The notes under the pieces were generated by a model that had not been told where the DNA came from, made no database searches, and was given only the letters and a program-made list of their open reading frames with translations. A stretch of DNA of 64,000 bases, taken from assembly GCF_026627445.1 (NCBI RefSeq), contig NZ_JAPNLJ010000030.1, positions 1 through 64,000 of the forward strand, given 5' to 3'. This DNA comes from Streptomyces sp. H27-H1. GTDB taxonomy: Bacteria > Actinomycetota > Actinomycetes > Streptomycetales > Streptomycetaceae. The translations under genes were made by a program, and so were the position numbers. Positions 42,969-51,585 of the stretch are shown here, one piece after another (position 1 is the first letter of the stretch; each line of letters opens with the position of its first letter).

Positions 42969-43012
42969 CCTGCCTCCCATCCCCGAAGAACCTGCCTCCC
43001 ATCCCCGAAGAA
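42969..43012. repeat. Two tandem 22-bp repeats just upstream of the protease gene
   Basis: Exact copies of a 22-bp unit (42969-42990, 42991-43012) end right at the AAGGAG ribosome site of the protease gene. They may affect leader structure or spacing. Confidence 0.8.
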
Positions 43013-43022
43013 GGAGACGGAC

Positions 43023-43949
43023 ATGCGACGTACGTTGACGGTGGCGGCGGCCACGGCCGCCCTGCTGCTGCCCGCCGGGCCCCTGCCCGTGGCCGAGGCC
43101 GGAACCGCCCCGGCGCCGGCGTCGGCCGCCGGCCGGTGGTCGGCGCGGGAGGCGGAGTCGTTCTGGACCCCCGACCGGATGGCGTCCGCGGTCCCGATCA
43201 GCCGCGGCGGCGCCCCGGCCGCGGCCGACGGGACCGGCCAGGACTTCGACGGGATCCCGGTCGTGGGCCGGATGTTCGTCATGAAGAGCGGCGGCGCCTA
43301 CTTCTGCACCGCGAGCGTGGTCTCCTCCCCCGGCCACGATCTGGTGCTCAGCGCGGCGCACTGCCTGCTCGGGACGGACGCCCGGCAGGTGGCCTTCGTA
43401 CCGCAGTACACGGCGCAGAACCCCCAGCCGTACGGAATGTTCCCCATCCTGCGTGACGCGGGCGGCCGCTCCAAGGTGTGGATCGACCCGCGCTACCGGC
43501 GGCTCGGCGCGGACAAGGGCGCCGCCCTCGACGTGGCCTTCGCCCAAGTCGGCCCGGACGCCGACGGGTTTCCCGTGGAGGACGTGGTGGGCGGGAACCG
43601 CCTCGTCACCGGCGCCACGTACGCGCACAAGAAGGTCTCCCTGATCGGCTATCCGGCCTCCGCCGCCCGGCCCCGGCTGTGCGTGAACCGGACGGCGAAG
43701 TTCACCAGCACCGATCCGGGGATCCCGGGATCGTTCCTGCGGATCGCCTGCACGGGCTACCCGGGCGGCACCAGCGGCGGTCCGTTCCTGACCGGCTTCG
43801 ACGAGCGGACCGAGACCGGCGACGTGGTCGGCGTGATCGGCGGCTGGAAGACCGGCGGGGACACCCCCGACACCTCCTACAGCTCCTATTTCGGGGCCGA
43901 CATCAGGAAGTTGTACGAGACTGCGCTTGCCGGGGCGCGGGTGGCATGA
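43023..43949 (+). CDS. Secreted trypsin-like serine peptidase
   Basis: 308 aa from ATG 43023 with an AAGGAG site. Signal peptide (1-26; hydrophobic core LTVAAATAALLLPAG) and a propeptide-like region. Chymotrypsin-fold catalytic residues H113 (LSAAHC), D170 (ALDVAFA) and S251 (GGTSGGPF). Similar to V8/glutamyl-endopeptidase-like secreted peptidases of Streptomyces. Specificity is unknown. Confidence 0.9.
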   Translation: MRRTLTVAAATAALLLPAGPLPVAEAGTAPAPASAAGRWSAREAESFWTPDRMASAVPISRGGAPAAADGTGQDFDGIPVVGRMFVMKSGGAYFCTASVVSSPGHDLVLSAAHCLLGTDARQVAFVPQYTAQNPQPYGMFPILRDAGGRSKVWIDPRYRRLGADKGAALDVAFAQVGPDADGFPVEDVVGGNRLVTGATYAHKKVSLIGYPASAARPRLCVNRTAKFTSTDPGIPGSFLRIACTGYPGGTSGGPFLTGFDERTETGDVVGVIGGWKTGGDTPDTSYSSYFGADIRKLYETALAGARVA

Positions 43950-44295
43950 ACACCCTCGCCCGGCGGGTGCGGCGCGGGTTGCCCACCGTCCGCGGGGTCG
44001 CCGGCAGCCCCTGCGCGGTCAGCGGTTCGGCGGGCCCGAGGCCGAGCTGACGGCGCAGGTCCGCGAGGGCGGTGTGCACGGGCCCGAGGATGACCTCGGC
44101 ACGCGGATGGGCGTACGCGAGGGCGTGCGCGGCCGTCTCGATGGCCTCGGCGGCGTCCTCGGCGGCGCCCCGGCTCCACCCTCCGGGCGCGGTGTGACCC
44201 CAGGGCGCGAGGGTGTCGTAGAGGTGGCAGGCGGCATCGGCCACGGCGTCGGCCTGTTCACCGACGCCGGGCGCCGCGATCGACGGAAGCTCCAT
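43903..44295 (-). CDS. Hypothetical helical protein, 130 aa
   Basis: Starts at ATG 44295; no strong ribosome site is visible. The N-terminal ~90 residues are Ala-rich helical (AVADAACHLYDTL, 'EAIETAAHALAYAHPRAEVI', HTALADLRRQLGL). The C-terminal ~40 residues read antisense into the protease gene's 3' end (47-bp overlap) and look non-conserved. No domain recognised. Same strand as the AEC transporter, 46 bp downstream of it. Confidence 0.5.
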   Translation of the reverse strand: MELPSIAAPGVGEQADAVADAACHLYDTLAPWGHTAPGGWSRGAAEDAAEAIETAAHALAYAHPRAEVILGPVHTALADLRRQLGLGPAEPLTAQGLPATPRTVGNPRRTRRARVFMPPAPRQAQSRTTS

Positions 44296-44341
44296 GCCCG
44301 CTCAACGAGCGGAGCCCGCCGGGGGAACGACGCCCCCGAGG

Positions 44342-45289
44342 TCACCGGGACAGCAGCTGCAGCCAGAGCGGCAGCAGCAGGAGGCAGACCAGCGAGCTCT
44401 TGATCACGACGGCGGCGGAGAGGTCCACGCCCACGTCGTAGCGCTGGGCGAAGATGAACAGGTTCTGGGGCGTCGGCATCGCGGCGATCAGCACGAGGTA
44501 CGTGAGCCACTCGCCCCGGACCCCGAACAGCGCCCCGCACACCGCCCACGCAAGCAGCGGGAAGGCCAGGCACTTGAAGCCGATGAGCGCCAGCTCCTCG
44601 CGGGTGGTACCCCGGACGTCGAGGCCGATGCCGCCGAGGTGCAGGCCGAGGGCGAAGAGCGCCACCGGGGAGGCACTGTCGCCGACGAAGGCGGCCCCGT
44701 CCAGGACCACCTGCGGGACGTGCACGGAGAGCAGGTTCAGCAGGATCCCGGCGTTGCAGGCGAGGACCAGCGGAGTGACGAGCGAGGCGCTGACGGCGCG
44801 GGCCAGTCGCCGGCCGGGGCCGCCCGCAGCGGGGCCGGAACGGCCCAGTTCCATGATGGCGATGACGACGAGCGACAGGACGCAGACCTGGAAGAGCAGG
44901 ACCGGGAAGATCGGCGCCGCCGTCCCGAAGAAGGTGATGAAGACGGGGACGGCGAAGTAGGCGGTGTTGACCTGGACCCCGGCCATCACCCGCAGCGCCA
45001 CGGCCCGGGGATCCCGCAGTCCGGCCGCCGCCGAGACGGTGGCCACGGCCGCGACCGCGAGCGCCGCCGCGGCCGCGTAGCCGCCGATGGCCCGCCAGTC
45101 GAAGAGGGCGGACAGGTTCGCCTCGTAGATGTTGCCGAAGAGGTAGCACGGGACCGCGAAGAGGAAGGCGTAGTCGGCGAAGGCCTTGGAGGCCTCGGCG
45201 GGGACCGTCTTTCGGCGCGCGAGGAACACGCCGGCGCCGAAGGCGAGCGCCACCGGTATCAGTTTCTCCAGCGCGGCCGCCCCGCCCAT
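44342..45289 (-). CDS. AEC-family (auxin efflux carrier-like) transporter
   Basis: 315 aa from ATG 45289. Ten hydrophobic segments in the 5+5 repeat of AEC/malonate-type permeases, with the crossover region 'AYFAVPVFITFFGT' in the first half and 'FALGLHLGGIGLD' plus 'AAMPTPQNLFIFAQRY' in the second. It may export or exchange organic anions; the substrate is unknown. Faces away from the degraded gene upstream. Confidence 0.88.
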   Translation of the reverse strand: MGGAAALEKLIPVALAFGAGVFLARRKTVPAEASKAFADYAFLFAVPCYLFGNIYEANLSALFDWRAIGGYAAAAALAVAAVATVSAAAGLRDPRAVALRVMAGVQVNTAYFAVPVFITFFGTAAPIFPVLLFQVCVLSLVVIAIMELGRSGPAAGGPGRRLARAVSASLVTPLVLACNAGILLNLLSVHVPQVVLDGAAFVGDSASPVALFALGLHLGGIGLDVRGTTREELALIGFKCLAFPLLAWAVCGALFGVRGEWLTYLVLIAAMPTPQNLFIFAQRYDVGVDLSAAVVIKSSLVCLLLLPLWLQLLSR

Positions 45290-45359
45290 GCGTACCCGCT
45301 CCCCCGCCGTTCGCGACCCGCTTTCCGGGCCGGGCGCAGTCTATGCCGACCGTGGGAGG

Positions 45360-45755
45360 CGGCCTCGCGGGAGCGGGATCCGGCTCGCCGCCCGCCCCGA
45401 AGGGCTGCCCGAGCGGGCACACTTCGCCGTCGTCGAGGTGCCACTGCGGGAGCCCGGGCCGGGCCCCGGGCTGGTCCTCGTACGCAACCGTCACGTTGCC
45501 CGGCTGCGGATCATCCGCGATCTGCCGGCCCACGGATTCACCGTCGAGGACCTGCGCGGCGTGGCGACCGGCTCCACCTGCTCGCGGCGGATCCCGCCGC
45601 CGCGCTGCGGCTCGGGCGGGATCGTCGCGCACCGGCCCGGCGTGCTCGACGCCGAGATCGGGCGGCTCACCCGGTTGCGCGCGGCCCTCGCGCAGCGGGC
45701 GGGTGCCTCTCCCGCGGGCTCGGCTCCCGTCCCTGGCGGCCGGCCCGGCCGGTGA
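45360..45755 (+). pseudogene. Chimeric remnant: MDR oxidoreductase start joined to a MerR-type regulator end
   Basis: In one frame, 'IRLAARPEGLPERAHFAVVE' to 'GPGLVLVRNRHV' is the beginning of a medium-chain (quinone reductase/leukotriene-B4-type) oxidoreductase. Without a stop it passes at about 45500 into 'ARLRIIRDLPAHGFTVEDLR' and 'RPGVLDAEIGRLTRLRAALA', which resemble the middle and end of a MerR-family regulator. Neither part has its active region. This looks like the scar of a deletion that fused two genes. Confidence 0.6.
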
Positions 45756-45804
45756 GCACCGTACGGGGCCGTGGCGGGTCGCGGGCACATACGCTGGGCC
45801 GATC

Positions 45805-47217
45805 ATGAGCGACCGACCCCGAGCCCGAGCCCGCTTCCGAGCACGCTTCCGATCCGGATCCGGATCGCCGTCCCGATCGCCGTCCGGATCCCCGTCAGGA
45901 TCCCCGTCCCGATCCGAGTCGGTCACCCCGGACGCCGCCTCCGCCGCCCGGACTCCGCGGGTGGCGGCCCAGTTCGCGGTGGCGCTGCGCACGCCCGCAC
46001 GGGCCCGCGAGCCACTGTTCGCGCAGGCCCCCAAGGCTTGGCAGCGGATGCTGCCGTACGCCGTGACCGCCATCTGCGTGATGACGCTGCTGCCGGTGAC
46101 GATCGTGGTGCTGACCAACGGCTACAAGGCGGGCGGCGGCTGGGCCGGGGCGCTGGGCGTGGCCCAGACCTTGCCGCTGCTGCTCGCCGTGACCCGGCCG
46201 CTGCCCGCGTGGGGCATGGTGCTGCTCGCGGACACGGCCGGGGCCGCCGTACTGACCCAGGCAGACCAGGTGGCCGGGCAGGCCTGGCCCTGGACCCCGA
46301 TGGTGATCATCGGCTACCTGGTGCTGATGGCCTGCCTGGGCCTGCGCGAGTCCATCCGGACCCTGGTCGGGGTGTGGCTGGCGACCGGGGTGGCGGGCTC
46401 GGCGCTGAGCGGCTTCCAGCCGGACGGAACGACCAATACGGTCGCCCTGCTGTTCGTGCTGGCCGGGGTGGTGCTCGCGCTGACGGGAGCGCTGCGCGGG
46501 CTCGGCGACGCGCGCCAGAAGATCGCCGAGCAGGAGAGCATCAGCGAGGCCGAGCGGTCCAGGCGCACCCTTCTGGAGGAACGGGCGCGAATCGCGAGGG
46601 AGTTGCACGACGTGGTGGCCCACCACATGTCGGTGATCACGGTGCAGGCGGATTCGGCGCCGTACCGGCTGCCCGGCATGGCGGAGCCGGTGCGGGAGGA
46701 GTTCGCGGCGATCGCGGCGAGCGCGCGCGAGTCGCTGGGCGAGATGCGGCGGCTGCTGACGGTACTGCGCGGGGACGAGGCGAACGGCGCCGACCGGGCC
46801 CCGCAGCCGGGGCTCGGACGGTTGCAGCAGCTGGTGGAGGCGACCGTACGGGCCGGGCAGCCGGTGGAGTTGGCGCTCGCCACCGGGGCGGCCGGGGCCG
46901 CGCCGCCGGCCGTGGACCTGTCGGCGTACCGGATCGTGCAGGAGGCGCTGGCCAATGTGGTGCGGCACGCGCCGGGGGCGCCGACCCGGGTCTCGGTGAC
47001 CTTCGACGAGGAGGAGGTCCTCGTGCTGGTGGTCAACGGCCCCGCACGGGACGCGGTGGTGGCGCTGGAGACTTCGGGCACCGGGCACGGCCTGGTGGGG
47101 ATGCGGGAGCGCGTACGGTTGACGGGCGGGACGCTGGACACCGGCCCGCTGCCCGACGGCGGCTTCCGGGTAGCCGCCCGTATGCCCATCAATACCCCGT
47201 CCGAGGAACCAAGTTGA
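45805..47217 (+). CDS. NarL-type sensor histidine kinase
   Basis: 470 aa from ATG 45805. An Arg/Ser/Gly/Pro-rich N-terminal tail (~1-45, GSPSGSPSRS repeats) precedes about six membrane helices (~85-230). The HisKA_3 box is RARIARELHDVVAHHMSVIT with H268; the ATPase has 'ALANVVRHAPGAPTRVSVTF' (N-box region) and GHGLVGMRER (G box). It overlaps the response regulator start. Signal unknown. Confidence 0.92.
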   Translation: MSDRPRARARFRARFRSGSGSPSRSPSGSPSGSPSRSESVTPDAASAARTPRVAAQFAVALRTPARAREPLFAQAPKAWQRMLPYAVTAICVMTLLPVTIVVLTNGYKAGGGWAGALGVAQTLPLLLAVTRPLPAWGMVLLADTAGAAVLTQADQVAGQAWPWTPMVIIGYLVLMACLGLRESIRTLVGVWLATGVAGSALSGFQPDGTTNTVALLFVLAGVVLALTGALRGLGDARQKIAEQESISEAERSRRTLLEERARIARELHDVVAHHMSVITVQADSAPYRLPGMAEPVREEFAAIAASARESLGEMRRLLTVLRGDEANGADRAPQPGLGRLQQLVEATVRAGQPVELALATGAAGAAPPAVDLSAYRIVQEALANVVRHAPGAPTRVSVTFDEEEVLVLVVNGPARDAVVALETSGTGHGLVGMRERVRLTGGTLDTGPLPDGGFRVAARMPINTPSEEPS

Positions 47218-47897
47218 CCATCCGCGTGATCATCGTCGACGACCAGGCCATGGTGCGGGCCGGTTTCGCCGCGCTGTTGTCGGCGCAGGCCGACATCGAC
47301 GTGGTGGGCGAGGCGCCCGACGGACGTCAGGGGATCCAGGTCTCCCGCACCGTCCATCCCGACGTGGTGCTGATGGACGTCCGGATGCCGGAGATGGACG
47401 GGCTCAGCGCCGCCCGCGAGCTCCTCGATCCCCCGCCGGGCGTGGAGCACCGGCCGAAGGTTCTGATGCTGACCACCTTCGACATCGACGACTACGTGTA
47501 CGAGGCGCTGCGCGCGGGCGCCTCCGGATTCCTGCTGAAGGACGCCCCGCCGGCGGATCTGATCGCGGCGGTACGGGTGGTCGCCTCGGGCGATGCGCTG
47601 CTGGCTCCGTCGGTGACCCGGCGGCTGATCGCCGACTTCGTCGACCGGCGGCCGGCGCCGCGCCGCAATCCCGCGCTGCGGCTGAACGGGCTGACCCCGC
47701 GGGAGACCGAGGTGCTGGAGCTCATCGCGCGCGGACTGTCCAACCAGGAGATCGCCGGCCATCTCGTGCTCGCCGAGCAGACGGTCAAAACGCACATCGG
47801 GCGGGTGCTCGGCAAGCTGGACCTGCGGGACCGGGCGCAGGCCGTGATCTTCGCGTACGAGGCGGGGCTGGTGCGGCCGGGCGACTCGAAGGCCTGA
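47214..47897 (+). CDS. NarL/LuxR-type response regulator
   Basis: 227 aa from TTG 47214, overlapping the kinase stop (TTGA); a GAGGAA site supports this rare start. Receiver domain with D55 in VLMDVRMPEMDG and K in 'FLLKDAP', then LuxR HTH 'LTPRETEVLELIARGLSNQE' and 'EQTVKTHIGRVLGKLDLRDR'. Targets unknown; the adjacent hydrolase/acyltransferase pair is possible. Confidence 0.93.
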   Translation: MTIRVIIVDDQAMVRAGFAALLSAQADIDVVGEAPDGRQGIQVSRTVHPDVVLMDVRMPEMDGLSAARELLDPPPGVEHRPKVLMLTTFDIDDYVYEALRAGASGFLLKDAPPADLIAAVRVVASGDALLAPSVTRRLIADFVDRRPAPRRNPALRLNGLTPRETEVLELIARGLSNQEIAGHLVLAEQTVKTHIGRVLGKLDLRDRAQAVIFAYEAGLVRPGDSKA

Positions 47898-47921
47898 TCC
47901 AGCCTCCGGAGCCCCGCTCGC

Positions 47922-47937
47922 GGTCCGGGCCCGGACC
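47922..47937. other. Perfect 16-bp palindrome after the response regulator gene
   Basis: GGTCCGGGCCCGGACC lies 25 bp past the stop. The lack of a loop makes a strong terminator uncertain; it may be part of one. Confidence 0.4.
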
Positions 47938-48068
47938 CACCTCGCGGCCCGGCCCGGACCCTCGTCCGCCGCCCGGCCCGGGGGGATCTCCTCCACCCCC
48001 TACCGGGGTATGACATCCGGTTTGGCTCCACGGTGCGACGCCCCGTGCGTCACCTTCTCCTTACCTTC

Positions 48069-48085
48069 CTCCTCGTCACGAGGAG
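48069..48085. promoter_or_regulatory. Tight inverted repeat overlapping the ribosome-site region of the hydrolase gene
   Basis: CTCCTCGT (48069-48076) and ACGAGGAG (48078-48085) pair, and a second AGGAG follows at once as the ribosome site. Pairing of the CCTCC stretch with the site could limit translation. Confidence 0.4.
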
Positions 48086-48097
48086 AGGAGAAGGGGC

Positions 48098-49141
48098 ATG
48101 CGCCGCTTCGCAAGGACACTGGTCACGGCCGCTCTGGCCACGGCCGTCGTCGCCGGAACCGCCGGATGGGCATCCGCCGGCTCGCAGTCGGCCGTCACCG
48201 GGCCGCCGCCCGGCAGCGCGGCATGGCGGGCCGACACGGTGTCCGGGCGCCCCCTGCCGGATCCGGCGCGGGCGACGCCGTCGGAGGTCGCGCGGTTCTT
48301 CGCCGCGCTGGACGACTCCCTGGCGCTGGGCCTCGTACGGTCCCACCCGCTGGTGGCCGGCAATCTGGACGGCGCCCCGCTCGCGCTCCGCTACGAGGCC
48401 AACCGGCTGGCCGTGCTGGCGACGGGCGAGCCCCGCTTCGCCTCGCTGGCCGCGCCCGGCCGGCAGATCCTGGCCTTCGACCCGCGCGGCCGGGGCACCG
48501 TCGCCGAGGTGTTCGGGGACCTGGGTCGGGCCGCGCACGTGTCGGTGGTCGTGCCGGGCTCGGACAACGACGCCACCACCTACGACCGGCCCCGGGCCGC
48601 GTACACCGGCCCGGCGGGCATGGCCCGCTCCCTGCGGTCAGCGACCGGGGAGGCGGCCGCCGTGATCGCGTGGACGGGCTACACCACGCCCGTCGGGGTG
48701 GGGCTGGACACGGCCCGCGGGCGCCTCGCGGAGGCGGGCGCGGTCCGCCTGGCCCGGTTCACCGATGGGCTGGACGCCGTCGGCGCACCCGACCCGGTGC
48801 TGTTCTGCCACAGCTACGGCTCGGTGGTCTGCGGACTGGCGGCCCGGCACACGGACGCCACCGACATCGTCGCCTTCGGCTCCCCCGGGATGCGGGCGGG
48901 CAGTGTCGCGCGCCTGCACACCGACGCCCGCGTATGGGCGGCGCGCGGGCCCGACGACTGGATCTCCGACGTGCCCAACGTGGAGTTCGCCGGGCTCGGC
49001 CACGGCGCCGATCCCACCTCGGCGGCCTTCGGCGCCCGCCGGATCCCCGCCGCCGACGTGGCGGGCCACACCGGCTACTTCACCCCCGGCACCCAGTCCC
49101 TGAAGGCCTTCGCCTCGATCGCCGCGGGAGCGGGCCGATGA
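48098..49141 (+). CDS. Secreted alpha/beta hydrolase (DUF1023 type)
   Basis: 347 aa from ATG 48098 (GAGGAGAAGG site). Signal peptide (1-28; TLVTAALATAVVAGTAGWAS). The DUF1023 alpha/beta-hydrolase core has 'AHVSVVVPGSDNDATTYD' and the nucleophile elbow CHSYGS (S239), with Cys in place of the usual first Gly. 'DWISDVPNVEFAGLGHGADP' leads to the likely catalytic His. The substrate is unknown. Stop overlaps the next start by 4 bp. Confidence 0.87.
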   Translation: MRRFARTLVTAALATAVVAGTAGWASAGSQSAVTGPPPGSAAWRADTVSGRPLPDPARATPSEVARFFAALDDSLALGLVRSHPLVAGNLDGAPLALRYEANRLAVLATGEPRFASLAAPGRQILAFDPRGRGTVAEVFGDLGRAAHVSVVVPGSDNDATTYDRPRAAYTGPAGMARSLRSATGEAAAVIAWTGYTTPVGVGLDTARGRLAEAGAVRLARFTDGLDAVGAPDPVLFCHSYGSVVCGLAARHTDATDIVAFGSPGMRAGSVARLHTDARVWAARGPDDWISDVPNVEFAGLGHGADPTSAAFGARRIPAADVAGHTGYFTPGTQSLKAFASIAAGAGR

Positions 49142-50361
49142 GCGCGCCCGGCACCATCCTCACCAGGGCACGGGAGGCCGCCGGCCGGATCGACGCGAAG
49201 ACCCCCGCCCACCGGGACCGGGCGGTCGACGGGCTGCGGGCGCTGGCCCTGCTGGCCGTTCCGACCGGGCACTGGCTGCTCGGCGGGTTCACCCTCGACG
49301 ACGTCGGGGCCCTGCACAATGCCAGTCCCCTCTCCGCCTTCGGCGGCCTGGCGCCGGCCAGTTGGGTGCTGCAGATGCTCGGCATCTTCTTCCTGGTCGG
49401 AGGCTATGCCTCGGCGCTCTCCTTCCGGCGCCGCACCGGATCGGCCGGGGCTTGGCTGAAGGGCCGGACCTCCCGGCTGGGGCGGCCGGTGCTCGGGGTC
49501 ACGGCGGTGTGGGCGCTGGCCGCGCCCGTGCTGTACGCGGCCGGGGTGCCCGAGGCCACGCTGCGGACAGGGGCGAAGCTGGTGATCCAGCCGCTCTGGT
49601 TCGTCGGGGTGTACCTGCTGGTCACCGCGCTGACCCCGTACTGCGTGCGGGCCGCGCACCGGCTGGGCGGCTGGGCGGCCGCCCCGCTGCTCGCCTCGGT
49701 CGCGGTGGTGGACTTCCTGCGCTACGGGCCCTTCGCGGACTCGGTGCCCGGGTGGGTGGCGCTGGTGAACATCCTGCCGGGCTGGCTGTTCGCGTACCAG
49801 CTCGGTGTGGACTGGGGCGAGGGCCGGATCGGGCGGCGCGGCGGGTGGCTGCTGCTGGCGGGCGGGGGCGCACTGTTCGCGGCCCTGCTGGTGGTCTTCC
49901 ACTACCCGGCGTCGATGGTCGGCGTGCCGGGCAAGACCCGGACCAACTCCCATCCGCCGTCGCTGCTGGTACTGGCCCTGGCCTCGGCCCAGTCGGGAGC
50001 GGCGATCCTGCTGCGGGACCGGCTGGCGCGGCTGCTGGCCCGGCCGCTGCTGTGGGCGCCGGTGGTCGTGGTCAACCTGTGCGCGATGACGATCCTGTGC
50101 TGGCACCAGACGGCGATGCTGGCGGCCGCCGTACCGGGTTCGTTCGCGGGCGGGCTGGCCGGTCTGACGACTGCGCCGGACAGTGTCGGATGGATCGTGG
50201 CGCGGTTGGCGTGGATGCCGGTGTTCGCGGCGCTGCTGGTGGGCATCGCCCGCTACGCTCGCCGGTTCGAGCAGCCCTGGACGAGGGCCACGGCGGTGCG
50301 CCGTACCGTGGCCGGCCTGCTGGCGGCCGGGTTCGCGGTCTTCGCACTGGGCCTGGCTTAG
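49138..50361 (+). CDS. Acyltransferase-3-like integral membrane protein
   Basis: 407 aa from ATG 49138, coupled to the hydrolase gene. N-terminal 'RDRAVDGLRALALLAVPTGHW' is the acyltransferase-3 entry with its His, followed by about ten membrane helices and a conserved RxxR-type loop (RRRTGSAGAWLKGRTSRLGR). Members transfer acyl groups to sugars or peptidoglycan at the membrane. With the hydrolase it may form an acylation/de-acylation pair; this is an inference. Confidence 0.82.
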   Translation: MSAPGTILTRAREAAGRIDAKTPAHRDRAVDGLRALALLAVPTGHWLLGGFTLDDVGALHNASPLSAFGGLAPASWVLQMLGIFFLVGGYASALSFRRRTGSAGAWLKGRTSRLGRPVLGVTAVWALAAPVLYAAGVPEATLRTGAKLVIQPLWFVGVYLLVTALTPYCVRAAHRLGGWAAAPLLASVAVVDFLRYGPFADSVPGWVALVNILPGWLFAYQLGVDWGEGRIGRRGGWLLLAGGGALFAALLVVFHYPASMVGVPGKTRTNSHPPSLLVLALASAQSGAAILLRDRLARLLARPLLWAPVVVVNLCAMTILCWHQTAMLAAAVPGSFAGGLAGLTTAPDSVGWIVARLAWMPVFAALLVGIARYARRFEQPWTRATAVRRTVAGLLAAGFAVFALGLA

Positions 50362-50449
50362 TCCGGCAACGGCCCTTGCCGGTTCGCCCCTGCCTCCGGC
50401 ACCCCGGCGGGCTGCGAACTCGTGGACGCGCAGACACCGGGGCCCGGCC

Positions 50450-50510
50450 CGGAGTGAAATCGCGGTGCACGTCCGCGCGGCGGGTGCGAACCCGGTGGAC
50501 CTGATATCCA
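50450..50510 (+). pseudogene. Possible small remnant of an MDR oxidoreductase
   Basis: The plus strand encodes SEIAVHVRAAGANPVD, which matches the 'V.V.AAGVNPVD' strand of quinone-reductase-type MDR enzymes, with no start, no further homology and a gene on the other side. It is the second MDR scrap in the window (see 45360). Too short for certainty. Confidence 0.35.
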
Positions 50511-50549
50511 CGACGGGCGCCAACCCGGCGAAATTCCCGGGTCCGCGGG

Positions 50550-50930
50550 TCAGGAGGCGGCCTGGCCGGTGTCGATGACGCAGAAGCGGTTGCCGTCGGG
50601 ATCGGCGAGCACGACGAAGTCGGCATCGGCGGGATAGAGGTCCCACTCGACCCGCTGGGCGCCCAGCGAGACCAGCCGTTCCACCTCGGCCAACTGATCG
50701 GACGCATCGGCTGCGTACAGATCCAGATGGGTTCGCGGATGGTCCCGGACCGGGGTCACGCTCAGACTGAGCGACAGCTGGACTCCGGCCGCCACCCCTG
50801 GGGCCGGAACCAGAACCACCCAGTCGTCCTCCATCTCCTCACGCGGCACGTACCCCAGGGCCGCCCCCCAGAAGGCAGCCGCACGCGGCACGTCCGAGAC
50901 ACCCAGCACAACGGATCCGATACTCAGCAT
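50550..50930 (-). CDS. VOC-family (glyoxalase/bleomycin-resistance fold) protein
   Basis: 126 aa from ATG 50930. One betaalphabetabetabeta repeat pair: 'VVLGVSDVPRAAAFWGAALG' at the start, 'HPRTHLDLYAAD' in the middle and 'ADFVVLADPDGNRFCVID' at the end, the common VOC layout. Metal binding or ligand sequestration is possible; the substrate is unknown. Confidence 0.88.
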   Translation of the reverse strand: MLSIGSVVLGVSDVPRAAAFWGAALGYVPREEMEDDWVVLVPAPGVAAGVQLSLSLSVTPVRDHPRTHLDLYAADASDQLAEVERLVSLGAQRVEWDLYPADADFVVLADPDGNRFCVIDTGQAAS

Positions 50931-50994
50931 GCGTCGATTCTGACGCACGGGAACATCGCTCCCAGGTGGGCCCGTCCGGAGCACCCGTACGAAA

Positions 50995-51030
50995 CGAGAG
51001 CGCCGCTCCCTCCGGGGAGCGGCGCTCTCG
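50995..51030 (-). terminator. Perfect 16-bp stem terminator of the DUF350 gene
   Basis: Arms 50995-51010 and 51015-51030 with a TCCG loop, 29 bp past the DUF350 stop. Confidence 0.82.
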
Positions 51031-51058
51031 TGTGTGGCGTTCGGGCGGGCGCGGGCCG

Positions 51059-51481
51059 TCAGGCGATGGAAGCGGCGACGATCGCGGCGACCGCGAGGTT
51101 GCAGGAGGCCGTCACCCATACGGCGGGGTGCGGCTCGGGGTCGACCACGATCGCGCCGAGCCTGCCCGGGGTCACCAGGTCCAGCAGCAGGAAGGCCACG
51201 GCCATCAGGACCAGGCCGAGGATTCCGAAGGCCGCCGTGGAGAGCAGGCCCTTGCCGAAGCTGTCGTACGTGGTCCAGATCGAGGTGAAGACGATGCCGC
51301 CGATGCCGAGCAGCGCCGACGAGAGCATCACGGAGGCGTTGCGGTTGCGCTCCTCCCAGATCTGCTTCGGCAGTTTGCCGGGGGTCAGCACGTCCACCAG
51401 GACGATGCCGAGGATGAGCAGCACCAGACCGACGCCGCCGAATGCGCTGGTGCGGCCAAGTCCGTTGATGATGTCGCTCAT
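51059..51481 (-). CDS. DUF350 (YjfL/UPF0719) membrane protein
   Basis: 140 aa from ATG 51481. Four membrane helices in two repeats: 'GVGLVLLILGIVLVDVLTPG' and 'ILGLVLMAVAFLLLDLVTPG'. The repeated D-x-LTPG/D-LVTPG turn is typical of DUF350. In enterobacteria the family member YjfL lies with the ATP-grasp ligase YjfC. Here it is divergent (104 bp) from a GNAT/ATP-grasp fusion, so a similar link is likely. Role unknown. Confidence 0.85.
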   Translation of the reverse strand: MSDIINGLGRTSAFGGVGLVLLILGIVLVDVLTPGKLPKQIWEERNRNASVMLSSALLGIGGIVFTSIWTTYDSFGKGLLSTAAFGILGLVLMAVAFLLLDLVTPGRLGAIVVDPEPHPAVWVTASCNLAVAAIVAASIA

Positions 51482-51585
51482 TGGGAAGCCGTCTCCGGGT
51501 GGGGTAGGAAGTACGTCGCGTGCCTGTCGTCGCGGTGGCCGAATCTATCGCACGCCATGGCACCCGACCATGGGGAGGTCTGGAA

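Noticed and set aside
42913..42970. A second complete MITE copy after the flavoenzyme
   Set aside because: The sequence near 42940-42966 only loosely resembles an opposite terminus; a proper inverted partner is missing.
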